From Oscillospiraceae bacterium (GTDB lineage: Bacteria > Bacillota > Clostridia > Oscillospirales > Ruminococcaceae): a stretch of 11,953 nucleotides of DNA. The stretch's first letter is position 1; every line of letters begins with the position of its first letter. Positions 1-7,254 of the stretch are shown here, one piece after another. Location of the stretch: the NCBI GenBank assembly GCA_900752625.1, contig CAADWC010000212.1:1-11953 (forward strand). The letters are read 5' to 3'. Both the position numbers and the translations under genes were made by a program. The notes beneath the pieces were generated by a model, which did not search any database, was not told the origin of the DNA, and saw only the letters and a list, made by a program, of their open reading frames with translations.

Positions 1-1
1 C

Positions 2-379
2 GCTGCCGAAGCGATCGTTACAACTGTAATTGCAAAGGCGGTAAAATCTCATGAAACCAAAATCAACGAAAATTCAAAAATCAAATCCGCAGATGATAAA
101 ATCCCCCTCTCTAAAAAATTAACAAGATTGTCCGGATTTCTGTGGGGCGGCTCGGGACTCCTCGCCTTCGAGCATCTCTGGCACGGTGAGATTTCACCGG
201 TATTTCCGTTTCTGACCGCCGCAAGCGATCCGGAAACGATGACTCTGGCCCTGCATGAAATGGCAACTGCAGGGACTTCAATGGCGGTTATTGTAACGGC
301 GTTCTGGGCTGTGCTCACCTTTGCTGCGGAAAGGATAGTCAAACGCCGCCCGAAGCAGCTTGAGGAGGGAGCGTTATGA
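2..379 (+). CDS. Membrane protein of unknown function, 5' end outside the window
   Basis: The frame is open from the left edge to the TGA at 377-379, so this is the last 125 residues of a longer protein; an internal TTG at 128 is not a convincing start. The visible part begins with a hydrophobic stretch (AEAIVTTVIAKAV), then a charged linker of about 25 residues. A membrane-type segment (FLWGGSGLLAFEHLWHGE) follows, then FPFLTAASDP, a second helix (HEMATAGTSMAVIVTAFWAVLTF) and a basic tail. The conserved-looking His and Glu residues in EHLWHGE and HEMA could bind a metal or act in transport, but that is only a suggestion. The stop overlaps the next gene's start (ATGA, 376-379), so the two are translationally coupled. 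The opening residues resemble the end of a CbiM/NikM-type transporter helix; I cannot confirm this without the missing part. No function is assigned. Confidence 0.75.
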   Translation, partial: AAEAIVTTVIAKAVKSHETKINENSKIKSADDKIPLSKKLTRLSGFLWGGSGLLAFEHLWHGEISPVFPFLTAASDPETMTLALHEMATAGTSMAVIVTAFWAVLTFAAERIVKRRPKQLEEGAL

Positions 380-696
380 CCTTACTGATTGCATTTACTG
401 CGGCTGTTGTCGTCACCTTCGTATGGTATTCAAGTCCTAAAGCAAGAAAAATGAACATAGGTCTTATGTGCTATATGTACTGGGGAGCTTCGCTTATGTG
501 GCTTGTGGACGCAATCTTTGAATATTCAGAGCTGGGAGCTGATTTTTTTGCTCCCGCGGCTTCCGATATGTTAAACGACCTTTATCTTGGGCTCTGCGCA
601 GTTATCCTTGGACTCATAGTGTGGATTGCGGTGCTTCTTGCAAAGGACCCCGATAACGTTGTAAAAACCGCTCTTAATAATACAAAGCGCCGCTAA
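376..696 (+). CDS. Small three-helix membrane protein of unknown function
   Basis: This 106-residue protein is preceded by a strong ribosome binding site (GGAGGGAG, 363-370) lying inside the previous gene, which it overlaps by 4 nt. Three hydrophobic segments are visible: residues 1-17, about 28-50 (containing YMYWGASLMWLVDAIFEY) and about 67-89. The second helix carries acidic residues and several aromatic residues. The C-terminus is basic (NNTKRR), consistent with a cytoplasmic end by the positive-inside rule. The pairing with the upstream membrane protein suggests that the two proteins form one complex. I do not recognise the family. Proximity to urease makes a role in nickel or urea handling conceivable, but a 127-nt gap with its own candidate promoter separates them. 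Confidence 0.8.
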   Translation: MTLLIAFTAAVVVTFVWYSSPKARKMNIGLMCYMYWGASLMWLVDAIFEYSELGADFFAPAASDMLNDLYLGLCAVILGLIVWIAVLLAKDPDNVVKTALNNTKRR

Positions 697-736
697 AGAC
701 TTTAGACAATCGGTCTGACCAAGGCATATAAATATT

Positions 737-765
737 TTTAACGGCTCTGATACTCGATATTATAA
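737..765 (+). promoter_or_regulatory. Weak candidate promoter for the urease operon
   Basis: TTTAAC (737-742) and TTATAA (760-765) are separated by 17 nt in the gap before ureAB. Each deviates from the sigma-A consensus, so this is only the best candidate in the gap. Read-through from the upstream membrane genes is not excluded, since no convincing terminator separates them. Confidence 0.3.
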
Positions 766-773
766 CTTTATCC

Positions 774-804
774 GCAATGCCGGAGCTTTATACGGCGGCA
801 TTGC
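774..804 (+). promoter_or_regulatory. Perfect 9-bp hairpin in the ureAB leader
   Basis: GCAATGCCG (774-782) is the exact reverse complement of CGGCATTGC (796-804), with a 13-nt loop. The hairpin ends 6 nt before the ribosome binding site AGGAGG (811-816) of ureAB. No T-run follows it, so it is not a standard terminator. It could stabilise the operon mRNA 5' end or tune translation of ureAB; neither role can be shown from sequence alone. Confidence 0.5.
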
Positions 805-823
805 CTTCTAAGGAGGAATTCAA

Positions 824-1504
824 ATGCGACTTGTTCCGAGAGAACAGGACAAGCTGATGCTTCATTATGCAGGTATGCTGGCAAAGGACAGAAAAGAACA
901 GGGTCTGAAGCTTAACTACCCCGAAGCCGTGGCGTACATAAGCATGATGGTTATGGAAAAGGCAAGAAAGGGAGTCCCCGCCGCCGAGCTTATGCAATAC
1001 GGCACCAAGCTGCTTACTGCCGACGATGTAATGGACGGCGTCCCCGAAATGATACACGAGATACAGATCGAATCCACCATGCCGGACGGAACCAAACTTG
1101 TTACTGTACATAATCCTATTAAAGGAAACGGAAAGCTCCGTCCCGGCGAATTTATCGTAGAAGAAGGAACTATCGTCCTCAATGAAGGTACGGAAAGTAT
1201 TGAGCTGACCGTTTCAAACACCAGAGACAGACCCGTTCAGACAGGCTCTCATTTTCACTTCTTTGAAGTCAACAAAGCGCTTGATTTTGACAGGAAAGCG
1301 GCTTACGGAATGAGACTTGACATACCGGCAGGCACTGCGGTAAGATTTGAACCGGGTGAAACGAAAACCGTCAGACTTATTCCTATCGGCGGAAATCGCA
1401 TAGGCTGCGGACTCAACGGTCTTGTAAACGGAAAAATTGACGACGAACAGGTTAAACAGGCAGCTTTTGACAAAGCGAAGGCTCTTGGCTTCAAGGGGGC
1501 GTAG
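824..1504 (+). CDS. ureAB: Urease gamma and beta subunits fused in one protein
   Basis: The 226-residue protein is the structural partner of UreC in urease, the cytoplasmic nickel enzyme that splits urea into ammonia and carbamate. Residues 1 to about 100 are the gamma subunit ([17 protein letters not shown], then [17 protein letters not shown] and [10 protein letters not shown]). Residues about 104-205 are the beta subunit ([23 protein letters not shown] at 136-150, [25 protein letters not shown]). Most bacteria encode these as two proteins; the fused form is that of Helicobacter UreA. The C-terminal part (about 206-226, ending LGFKGA) matches the start of the Helicobacter C-terminal extension but stops about 12 residues earlier. 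The start is set by AGGAGG at 811-816, 7 nt upstream. It is the first gene of the urease operon, 3 nt before ureC. Confidence 0.95.
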   Translation: MRLVPREQDKLMLHYAGMLAKDRKEQGLKLNYPEAVAYISMMVMEKARKGVPAAELMQYGTKLLTADDVMDGVPEMIHEIQIESTMPDGTKLVTVHNPIKGNGKLRPGEFIVEEGTIVLNEGTESIELTVSNTRDRPVQTGSHFHFFEVNKALDFDRKAAYGMRLDIPAGTAVRFEPGETKTVRLIPIGGNRIGCGLNGLVNGKIDDEQVKQAAFDKAKALGFKGA

Positions 1505-1507
1505 ACA

Positions 1508-3220
1508 ATGATAGAAATTTCAAGAAAAGCTTACTGCGATATGTACGGTCCTACCGTAGGCGACAGAGTAAGACTCGGGGATACCTCTCTCATCGCAGAA
1601 GTAGAAAAGGATCTTACCGTTCACGGCGACGAGGCGAAATTCGGCGGCGGAAAATCTATACGGGACGGAATGGGACAATCATGCAGGGCAATCGACAAAG
1701 AATGTCTTGACACAGTTATAACGAACGCTCTTATTATTGACAGCACCGGAATAATCAAGGCTGATGTAGGAATAAAAGACGGAAAGATCGCCGGTATAGG
1801 AAAGGCGGGAAATCCGGACATTATGAACGGCGTCAGCGAAAACATGATAATCGGCGCTTCCACCGAGGCGATTGCAGGCGAGGGGCTTATCCTTACCGCA
1901 GGCGGACTTGACACGCATATTCATTTTATTTCTCCCACTCAGATAAGGACGGCTCTTTACAGCGGAATAACCACAATGATAGGCGGCGGAACCGGTCCTG
2001 CCGACGGAACCAACGCAACCACCTGCACTCCAGGAGAATTCAACATTCACCGTATGCTGGAGGCGTCGGAGGATCTTCCTATGAATCTAGGATATCTCTG
2101 CAAGGGAAATTCAAGCGGTATTGCCACATTGGAGGAGCAGATAAAGGCAGGCTGCATAGGACTTAAGATACACGAAGACTGGGGCTCTACTCCCGATGTT
2201 ATAGATCATGCGCTGACGGTTGCCGATATGTACGACGTTCAGGCTGCGATTCACACCGACACCCTTAATGAAGGCGGATTTGTAGAAGACACGATCAATG
2301 CCTTCAAGGGACGAACCATTCACACTTATCATACCGAGGGCGCAGGCGGAGGACACGCTCCCGATATTATCAGGGCCGCGGCATTTCCCAACGTGCTTCC
2401 CTCATCCACAAATCCCACTATGCCTTACACGGCAAACACTCTTGACGAGCATCTCGATATGCTTATGGTTTGTCATCATCTTGATAAAAATGTGCCTGAG
2501 GACATTGCCTTTGCAGATTCGAGGATACGTCCTGAAACAATAGCGGCGGAGGACGTGCTCCATGATATGGGTATTCTTTCGATGATGAGCTCCGATTCCC
2601 AGGCTATGGGAAGAGTAGGCGAGGTTATCACACGCACATGGCAGACTGCCGATAAAATGAAAAAGCAGCGCGGTCATCTTCCCGAAGACAATAAAAGAAA
2701 CGACAACTTCAGGATCAAGAGATACATTTCAAAATACACCATCAACCCTGCTATAACCCACGGTGTTTCGGAATATGTAGGCTCTGTCGAAGTCGGAAAG
2801 ATAGCCGATCTGGTACTTTGGAATCCTGCCTTTTTCGGAGCGAAACCCGAAATGATAATCAAGGGCGGCTTTATTTTCGCCTCAAAAATGGGAGATGCAA
2901 ACGCGTCTATTCCTACTCCGCAGCCTGTGGTTTACACCGAAATGTTCGGCGGCCACGGTCTGGCTCTTTCAAGTACCTGTTTGACTTTTGTGTCAAAATA
3001 TGCCTATGATAACGGCATAAAGGAAAAGCTGGGACTGAAAAGGCAGGTCGTACCGGTCAAAAATTGCCGCAACATCTCAAAGGCCGACATGGTATACAAT
3101 AACGTATGCAAGGACATTAAGGTCGATCCTGAAACCTATACCGTTACGGTAGACGGAGAGGTCATCACCTGCGAGCCGTTTAGCGAGCTTGCCCTTGCTC
3201 AAAGATATTTTATGTTCTGA
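1508..3220 (+). CDS. ureC: Urease alpha (catalytic) subunit
   Basis: This 570-residue protein carries the two-nickel active site that hydrolyses urea. Every key residue falls at the same number as in Sporosarcina pasteurii urease: nickel ligands His137 and His139 (HIHF), His249, His275 and Asp363 ([11 protein letters not shown]), the bridging carbamylated lysine Lys220 (GLKIHEDWG), His222, and the mobile flap Cys322-His323-His324 (MVCHHLDK). Length is normal for the family, and the C-terminus ends in the usual manner (LAQRYFMF). An AAGGGGG ribosome binding site (1493-1499) sits inside the end of ureAB. Because all catalytic residues are intact, the enzyme is predicted to be active once loaded by UreD, UreE, UreF and UreG. 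The only departures seen are minor (ISPTQ after HIHF where many ureases have ICPQQ). Confidence 0.98.
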   Translation: MIEISRKAYCDMYGPTVGDRVRLGDTSLIAEVEKDLTVHGDEAKFGGGKSIRDGMGQSCRAIDKECLDTVITNALIIDSTGIIKADVGIKDGKIAGIGKAGNPDIMNGVSENMIIGASTEAIAGEGLILTAGGLDTHIHFISPTQIRTALYSGITTMIGGGTGPADGTNATTCTPGEFNIHRMLEASEDLPMNLGYLCKGNSSGIATLEEQIKAGCIGLKIHEDWGSTPDVIDHALTVADMYDVQAAIHTDTLNEGGFVEDTINAFKGRTIHTYHTEGAGGGHAPDIIRAAAFPNVLPSSTNPTMPYTANTLDEHLDMLMVCHHLDKNVPEDIAFADSRIRPETIAAEDVLHDMGILSMMSSDSQAMGRVGEVITRTWQTADKMKKQRGHLPEDNKRNDNFRIKRYISKYTINPAITHGVSEYVGSVEVGKIADLVLWNPAFFGAKPEMIIKGGFIFASKMGDANASIPTPQPVVYTEMFGGHGLALSSTCLTFVSKYAYDNGIKEKLGLKRQVVPVKNCRNISKADMVYNNVCKDIKVDPETYTVTVDGEVITCEPFSELALAQRYFMF

Positions 3221-3268
3221 TAATTATAAGGCTTGCCCTGTCTTTTTCAGGAAGCGAAAAAATGCAAT

Positions 3269-3299
3269 CAGCTCTGCCGCCTCGGAGCGGCATTGGCTG
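3269..3299 (+). repeat. Hairpin in the ureC-ureE gap
   Basis: TGCCGC (3275-3280) pairs with GCGGCA (3287-3292) around a 6-nt loop. Beyond small internal loops, CAGC (3269-3272) pairs with GCTG (3296-3299). The element lies in a 109-nt gap that otherwise holds no gene. No T-run follows, so it is more likely an mRNA processing, stabilising or partial attenuation element between the structural and accessory genes than a full terminator. Confidence 0.45.
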
Positions 3300-3329
3300 C
3301 GATATAACATACTGAAAGGAAATGCAAAA

Positions 3330-3803
3330 ATGATAACGGAAAAAATCATCGGAAATCTCGGAGAAACTTCCCCGGACGTACCTGTGGATTATATAGAGAT
3401 CGACTGGTTTGAGGCGGAAAAAAGAAGGATACGCAAAACTACCCAAGGCGGTCGGGATATAGGGATCGCAGTTTCTCAGAACCTGAGAGACGGAGACATT
3501 CTTTACCTTGACGACAAATTGTGCGTTGCGGTAAAGCTGACAAGCTGTCCCCTGATAAAAATCCGCGTTCATACCATGCAGGAAATGGGACGCCTGTGCT
3601 TTGAGATCGGCAACCGTCATCTGTCGCTGAAAATAACCGACGACAGCGTGCTTATACCTCATGACGAACCTATGGAAAACCAGCTGAAAAAGCTTGGCTT
3701 TGACTGTGAAAATATCGTCGGGCGTTTTGACGATTTTATAGTCTGCAAGGCGCACGGACATTCTCACAGCCACAAGCATCATCACGAACACGGAGCTGAT
3801 TGA
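3330..3803 (+). CDS. ureE: Urease accessory protein UreE, nickel chaperone
   Basis: UreE delivers nickel to the UreD-UreF-UreG-apourease complex. The protein is 157 residues from the ATG at 3330, which has a GAAAGGA ribosome binding site about 10 nt upstream. The frame is open farther upstream, to inside ureC, but that part is not UreE-like. The N-terminal domain (about 1-75) and C-terminal metal-binding domain are recognisable by VDYIEIDWFEAEKRRIRKTT and GNRHLSL, in which His97 matches the conserved interface nickel-binding histidine of the family. The C-terminus is histidine-rich: eight His among residues 142-154 (AHGHSHSHKHHHEH), a tail that stores or concentrates nickel in other UreE proteins. 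The stop lies 1 nt before the ureF start codon. Confidence 0.93.
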   Translation: MITEKIIGNLGETSPDVPVDYIEIDWFEAEKRRIRKTTQGGRDIGIAVSQNLRDGDILYLDDKLCVAVKLTSCPLIKIRVHTMQEMGRLCFEIGNRHLSLKITDDSVLIPHDEPMENQLKKLGFDCENIVGRFDDFIVCKAHGHSHSHKHHHEHGAD

Positions 3804-3804
3804 T

Positions 3805-4479
3805 TTGTACAACACCGCAGAACTTATGAAGATCCTGCAAATATGCGACAGCCTTTTTCCGGTCGGAGCGTTTACGCTTTCAAACGGACTTGAAACCTAT
3901 GTGCAGAAAGGTATCATAGACTCGCCTGAGGATCTGGAGGATTATCTTGATTCGTATATTACTCTGCTGCCCTTTAACGAGCTTGGCGCCGCCGCTCTTG
4001 CATACTGCTCCGACGAACGAACGCTTATAAGACTGGATGAGATCTACACGGCGGCGAAAGCTCCTTTTGAAATAAGAAGCGGTTCGCAGAAGGTAACAAG
4101 ACGATTTTTCAAGATCTGTGACAGCCCGGAACACAGCGGTGCTGCCTTGTATAAAAAACTTATCGCAGAGGGAAAATGCTTTGGGCACCAGTGTATCGCC
4201 TACGGATTATTCATGAAGGATAATTCCGTTGCTCTGACCGACGGACTCTCTGTATACGGCTATTCCATCTGCTCAGCGATCGTAACCAACTGCGTCAAAC
4301 TTGTTCCTCTCAGTCAGATCGCGGGACAGAAAATCCTGTCCGAAAACTTTGACAGGATTTCAAGGTCGGTAAAGCTGGCTTCGGAGGTTTGCGCCGAGGA
4401 CATCGGCGTCGGCGGAGCAGGCTTTGACCTCAGAGCAATGCAGCATGAAAAGCTTTATTCAAGACAATACATGAGTTAA
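3805..4479 (+). CDS. ureF: Urease accessory protein UreF
   Basis: UreF forms the activation complex with UreD and UreG and gates nickel insertion into UreC. The 224-residue protein shows the family's N-terminal motif ([20 protein letters not shown], residues 11-30), the central [12 protein letters not shown] region and the C-terminal signature ([15 protein letters not shown]). The start chosen is TTG at 3805, 1 nt after the ureE stop, with GGAG at 3792-3795 as ribosome binding site. The first ATG is internal (codon 8) and would cut into the conserved start. Length is normal. Translation is probably coupled to ureE. Confidence 0.92.
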   Translation: MYNTAELMKILQICDSLFPVGAFTLSNGLETYVQKGIIDSPEDLEDYLDSYITLLPFNELGAAALAYCSDERTLIRLDEIYTAAKAPFEIRSGSQKVTRRFFKICDSPEHSGAALYKKLIAEGKCFGHQCIAYGLFMKDNSVALTDGLSVYGYSICSAIVTNCVKLVPLSQIAGQKILSENFDRISRSVKLASEVCAEDIGVGGAGFDLRAMQHEKLYSRQYMS

Positions 4480-4490
4480 GGAGATCAAAA

Positions 4491-5102
4491 ATGAGTTATG
4501 TGAAAATCGGAATAGGCGGTCCCGTAGGTTCGGGGAAGACCGCCCTTATTGAAAGACTTACCAGGGAAATGTCGGACGAATATGACATCTGCGTTGTAAC
4601 AAACGACATTTACACCAAGGAGGACGCTGAGTTTCTTATAAAGAATTCATGCCTGTCAGAGGACAGGATAATAGGCGTTGAAACCGGCGGATGTCCTCAT
4701 ACGGCTATCAGGGAGGACTGCTCCATGAACCTTGAAGCGGTCGATGAGCTGACCGCAAAGCACCCTAACGTACAGATAGTATTCATTGAAAGCGGAGGAG
4801 ACAATCTTTCAGCAACCTTTTCACCGGATCTTGCCGACGCTTCGATTTATGTCATAGACGTAGCACAGGGAGAAAAGATCCCTCGGAAAGGCGGTCCGGG
4901 AGTAACACGCTCGGATCTGCTCGTTATAAATAAAACCGATCTTGCGCCTATGGTGGGAGCGTCACTGGAGGTAATGGCTGCCGACTCAAAGCGAATGAGA
5001 GGCGATAAGCCTTTCCTTTTTACAAATCTGATGAGCCGCGAGGGCGTGACCGACGTTATAAAATGGATCAAAGAATCCGTACTGTTTGAGGATCTGAAAT
5101 GA
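4491..5102 (+). CDS. ureG: Urease accessory protein UreG, GTPase
   Basis: UreG is the SIMIBI-class GTPase that carries nickel in a GTP-dependent dimer to apourease. The 203-residue protein has the P-loop GPVGSGKT (10-17), the metal-binding Cys-Pro-His at 68-70 within [21 protein letters not shown] (100-106) and the guanine-specificity motif NKTD (147-150). All canonical features are intact. An AAGGAG ribosome binding site starts at about 4479, 8 nt before the start. Its TGA overlaps the ureD start by 4 nt (ATGA, 5099-5102), which indicates coupled translation. Confidence 0.97.
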   Translation: MSYVKIGIGGPVGSGKTALIERLTREMSDEYDICVVTNDIYTKEDAEFLIKNSCLSEDRIIGVETGGCPHTAIREDCSMNLEAVDELTAKHPNVQIVFIESGGDNLSATFSPDLADASIYVIDVAQGEKIPRKGGPGVTRSDLLVINKTDLAPMVGASLEVMAADSKRMRGDKPFLFTNLMSREGVTDVIKWIKESVLFEDLK

Positions 5103-5872
5103 ACGGGATACTGAATCTTTCCACTGTCTTTGACGGAGAAAAAACAATAACCGAGGACATGTATTTCACCCCTCCGTTTAAGCTTTATTCTCCTTTTTAT
5201 GAAAACGGCAGAGCAAAATATATCTCTATGTGTGCAGCGGCGGGAGTTCTTGCAGACGATAAAAATGAAATATCTCTTGAAATAAACAATCGCTGCAAAG
5301 TTATTTTTACCGATCAGGGCTATCAGAAGCTTTTTAATACCAACGGAAAAATATCGCGTCAGTACCTGAAAATAAGCGTAGGAGAAAACGCGGAGCTTAC
5401 ATATATGCCGCATCCGATCATGACATTTGCAGGCTGTGATCACCATGCCGAAAGCAGAATAGAGATCTGCCGGTCGTCAACATTGGTATTTTCTGAAATA
5501 TACTGCTGCGGCAGAACGGCAATGGGAGAGGAATTTGCACTGAAGCGTTTCCGCTCCCGAACCGAGATCGTTATCGGAGATAAAACGGATTTCATCGACA
5601 ACACGCTTATTGATCCGAAGCTGTTTCCAGTAAAGCACAGAGGCTTTTTTGAGGGCTTTACCCATACAGGCTTTATGTATATATACTCCCCCGACCCGGA
5701 AAGACTCGATCTTGCAAAAACAGCTTCGGACGCAGAAAATGATACCGAGCTTTGCTTTTCACGGCTGCAATGCGGTCTTGCCGTAAGAGCTTTAGGCTTT
5801 TCAGGGGAGAATATCTACGGCAAATTTCTCGGTATAGCGGATAGGGTAAATAACCGAAGCGTATCACTATAG
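5099..5872 (+). CDS. ureD: Urease accessory protein UreD (UreH)
   Basis: UreD is the scaffold that binds apourease and recruits UreF and UreG; it provides the route for nickel transfer. The 257-residue protein, slightly short for the family, is recognised by [12 protein letters not shown] near residues 23-34, the [10 protein letters not shown] stretch (104-113) and GRTAMGEEF (138-146), which match UreD motifs of the type PxPxxxF and GRxxxGExF. The ATG lies inside the end of ureG. It is the last gene of the operon; the terminator begins 16 nt after its stop. UreD is the least conserved accessory protein, but the position in the operon makes the call secure. Confidence 0.93.
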   Translation: MNGILNLSTVFDGEKTITEDMYFTPPFKLYSPFYENGRAKYISMCAAAGVLADDKNEISLEINNRCKVIFTDQGYQKLFNTNGKISRQYLKISVGENAELTYMPHPIMTFAGCDHHAESRIEICRSSTLVFSEIYCCGRTAMGEEFALKRFRSRTEIVIGDKTDFIDNTLIDPKLFPVKHRGFFEGFTHTGFMYIYSPDPERLDLAKTASDAENDTELCFSRLQCGLAVRALGFSGENIYGKFLGIADRVNNRSVSL

Positions 5873-5887
5873 GAATAATATCGTATC

Positions 5888-5930
5888 AATATCCGAAAAC
5901 CGGCTTTGTTCGGTTCCGGATATTTTTTAT
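5888..5930 (+). terminator. Rho-independent terminator of the urease operon
   Basis: AATATCCG (5888-5895) pairs with CGGATATT (5917-5924), and inside it AACCG (5898-5902) pairs with CGGTT (5911-5915) around an 8-nt loop, with a small AA/C internal bulge. A run of six T follows (5923-5928). It starts 16 nt after the ureD stop. Confidence 0.88.
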
Positions 5931-5946
5931 AAATACGTTTAGAGGT

Positions 5947-5968
5947 ATTGATCTGCCGAAAGATCAAT
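5947..5968 (+). promoter_or_regulatory. 22-bp inverted repeat, candidate operator
   Basis: ATTGATCT (5947-5954) and AGATCAAT (5961-5968) form a perfect 8-bp inverted repeat with a 6-nt centre. It is centred about 83 nt before the expected transcription start of the alcohol dehydrogenase operon, roughly where LysR-type activators bind. No T-run follows, so a second terminator is less likely. Confidence 0.45.
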
Positions 5969-5981
5969 GCCTTAAAGGCAT
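5967..5981 (+). promoter_or_regulatory. 15-bp palindrome, candidate operator
   Basis: ATGCCTT-A-AAGGCAT is a perfect palindrome around one central base, overlapping the previous inverted repeat by 2 nt and ending 23 nt before the -35 box at 6005. Its right half continues as AAGGCATATAAA, a 12-mer also found at 721-732 before ureAB. It may be a regulator site; the protein is unknown. Confidence 0.4.
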
Positions 5982-6004
5982 ATAAAATCATTTAATATAA
6001 GTAT

Positions 6005-6033
6005 TTGACATACTGTGTATTTAATTGTATAAT
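6005..6033 (+). promoter_or_regulatory. Perfect sigma-A promoter of the alcohol dehydrogenase operon
   Basis: TTGACA (6005-6010), a 17-nt spacer and TATAAT (6028-6033) match the consensus exactly. Transcription would start near 6040, leaving a leader of about 27 nt before the ATG at 6067. Confidence 0.9.
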
Positions 6034-6066
6034 GCTATTAAAGATAAATTTAAGGAGGAAATATAT

Positions 6067-7236
6067 ATGTTTGATTTTTTCGTACCTACTAAATTATTAT
6101 TCGGTCCGGGAAAGCTCAGCGAACTTCATTCACAGGAGCTGCCCGGAAAAAAAGCCATGGTAGTAATCTCTGACGGCAAGTCTGCCCGCGCCAGCGGCGC
6201 CCTTGACAGAACTGTTTCCGAACTGAAAAAAGCAGGTGCCGACTGTGCGGTTTTCGATAAGGTAATGGCTAATCCTCTCCGTTCGACGGTAATGGACGGA
6301 GCCGCTTTCGCAAGGGAAAACGGATGCGATTTCATAGTAGCTCTCGGCGGCGGTTCGGTAATGGACGCAGCTAAAGCTATGGCCGCTATGGCGACCAATG
6401 ACGGAGATATATGGGACTATATGTGCGGCGGCACTGGCGGAGCAAAGGCTCTGAAAAACAAACCGCTCCCTGTAGTCTGCATAACAACTACCGCAGGCAC
6501 AGGCTCGGAAGCCGATCAATGGGGAGTCATTACAAACGATGAAACCAACGAGAAAATAGGGTTCGGCGGATATGATTTTCTTTTCCCTGTCCTGTCGGTC
6601 GTAGACCCGGAGCTTATGACTACCGTTCCTCCGAAATACACTGCATATCAGGGATTTGACGCACTTTTCCACAGCACCGAATGTTATATCTCCGCTGCTC
6701 ATAATCCTATGGGAGATATGCTTGCTCTGACCGCTATAGAGAATATAGGCAAATACCTTGCCCGCGCCGTAAATAACGGAAACGACCTCGAAGCAAGAGA
6801 AGCCGTAGCTTTTGCAAATACGCTATCGGGAATGGTAATGACCGTAAGCTGCTGCACCAGCGAACATTCTATGGAGCATGCTATGAGCGCATATCATCAG
6901 CAGCTGCCCCACGGAGCAGGACTTATCATGATCTCAAAGGAATACTATTCACATTTTGTAAACAAGCATTGCTGCGACAACCGCTTTATCGCTATGGCTA
7001 AGGCTCTGGGAAAAACGGACGCCGACAAGCCCGAGGATTTCATTACCGCACTTGCTGATCTGCAGACAGCCTGCGGAGTTGACGGTCTTAAAATGTCCGA
7101 TTACGGAATCCGCACAGATGAGCTCGACAGCCTTGCAAAAAATGCAAGAGATACAATGGGCGGACTTTTCGGCGCTGACCCTTCGCCTATGACTCATGAA
7201 GAATGCGTAGCGATATATGAAAAATCATACAGATAA
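6067..7236 (+). CDS. Iron-containing (group III) alcohol dehydrogenase
   Basis: This 389-residue protein belongs to the Fe-ADH family, which interconverts alcohols and aldehydes or ketones using NAD(P)H. The nucleotide-binding GGGSVMDAAK lies at 94-103, followed by TTTAGTGSEAD (140-150). Predicted metal ligands, by alignment from memory with FucO, are Asp198 and His202 (FDALFHSTE), His267 (HSMEH) and His282 (PHG). The start is ATG 6067, behind AAGGAGGAA (6052-6060); an in-frame TTG at 6025 lies inside the promoter and is rejected. The true substrate is unknown; a butanol- or lactaldehyde-type activity is possible. It is first in an operon with the cupin protein 18 nt downstream and the MATE pump, suggesting a role in handling reactive carbonyls or alcohols, which is inference. 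Confidence 0.92.
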   Translation: MFDFFVPTKLLFGPGKLSELHSQELPGKKAMVVISDGKSARASGALDRTVSELKKAGADCAVFDKVMANPLRSTVMDGAAFARENGCDFIVALGGGSVMDAAKAMAAMATNDGDIWDYMCGGTGGAKALKNKPLPVVCITTTAGTGSEADQWGVITNDETNEKIGFGGYDFLFPVLSVVDPELMTTVPPKYTAYQGFDALFHSTECYISAAHNPMGDMLALTAIENIGKYLARAVNNGNDLEAREAVAFANTLSGMVMTVSCCTSEHSMEHAMSAYHQQLPHGAGLIMISKEYYSHFVNKHCCDNRFIAMAKALGKTDADKPEDFITALADLQTACGVDGLKMSDYGIRTDELDSLAKNARDTMGGLFGADPSPMTHEECVAIYEKSYR

Positions 7237-7254
7237 TAATCGGGAGGTATAACA

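Noticed and set aside
3189..3329. Upstream in-frame extension of ureE
   Set aside because: It would overlap ureC, adds non-family sequence, and the ATG at 3330 has its own ribosome binding site.
3210..3815. 201-codon open frame on the minus strand over ureE
   Set aside because: It is antisense to a clear ureE with a good ribosome binding site, and its translation resembles no known protein.
4847..5446. 199-codon open frame on the minus strand across ureG and ureD
   Set aside because: It spans the junction of two certain genes on the other strand and its translation has no recognisable domain.
6025..6066. TTG start giving a 403-residue alcohol dehydrogenase
   Set aside because: The TTG lies in the promoter spacer before the -10 box, so it would be untranscribed; ATG 6067 has an excellent ribosome binding site.
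6130..6702. 190-codon open frame on the minus strand inside the alcohol dehydrogenase gene
   Set aside because: It is a shadow of a strongly conserved coding region.
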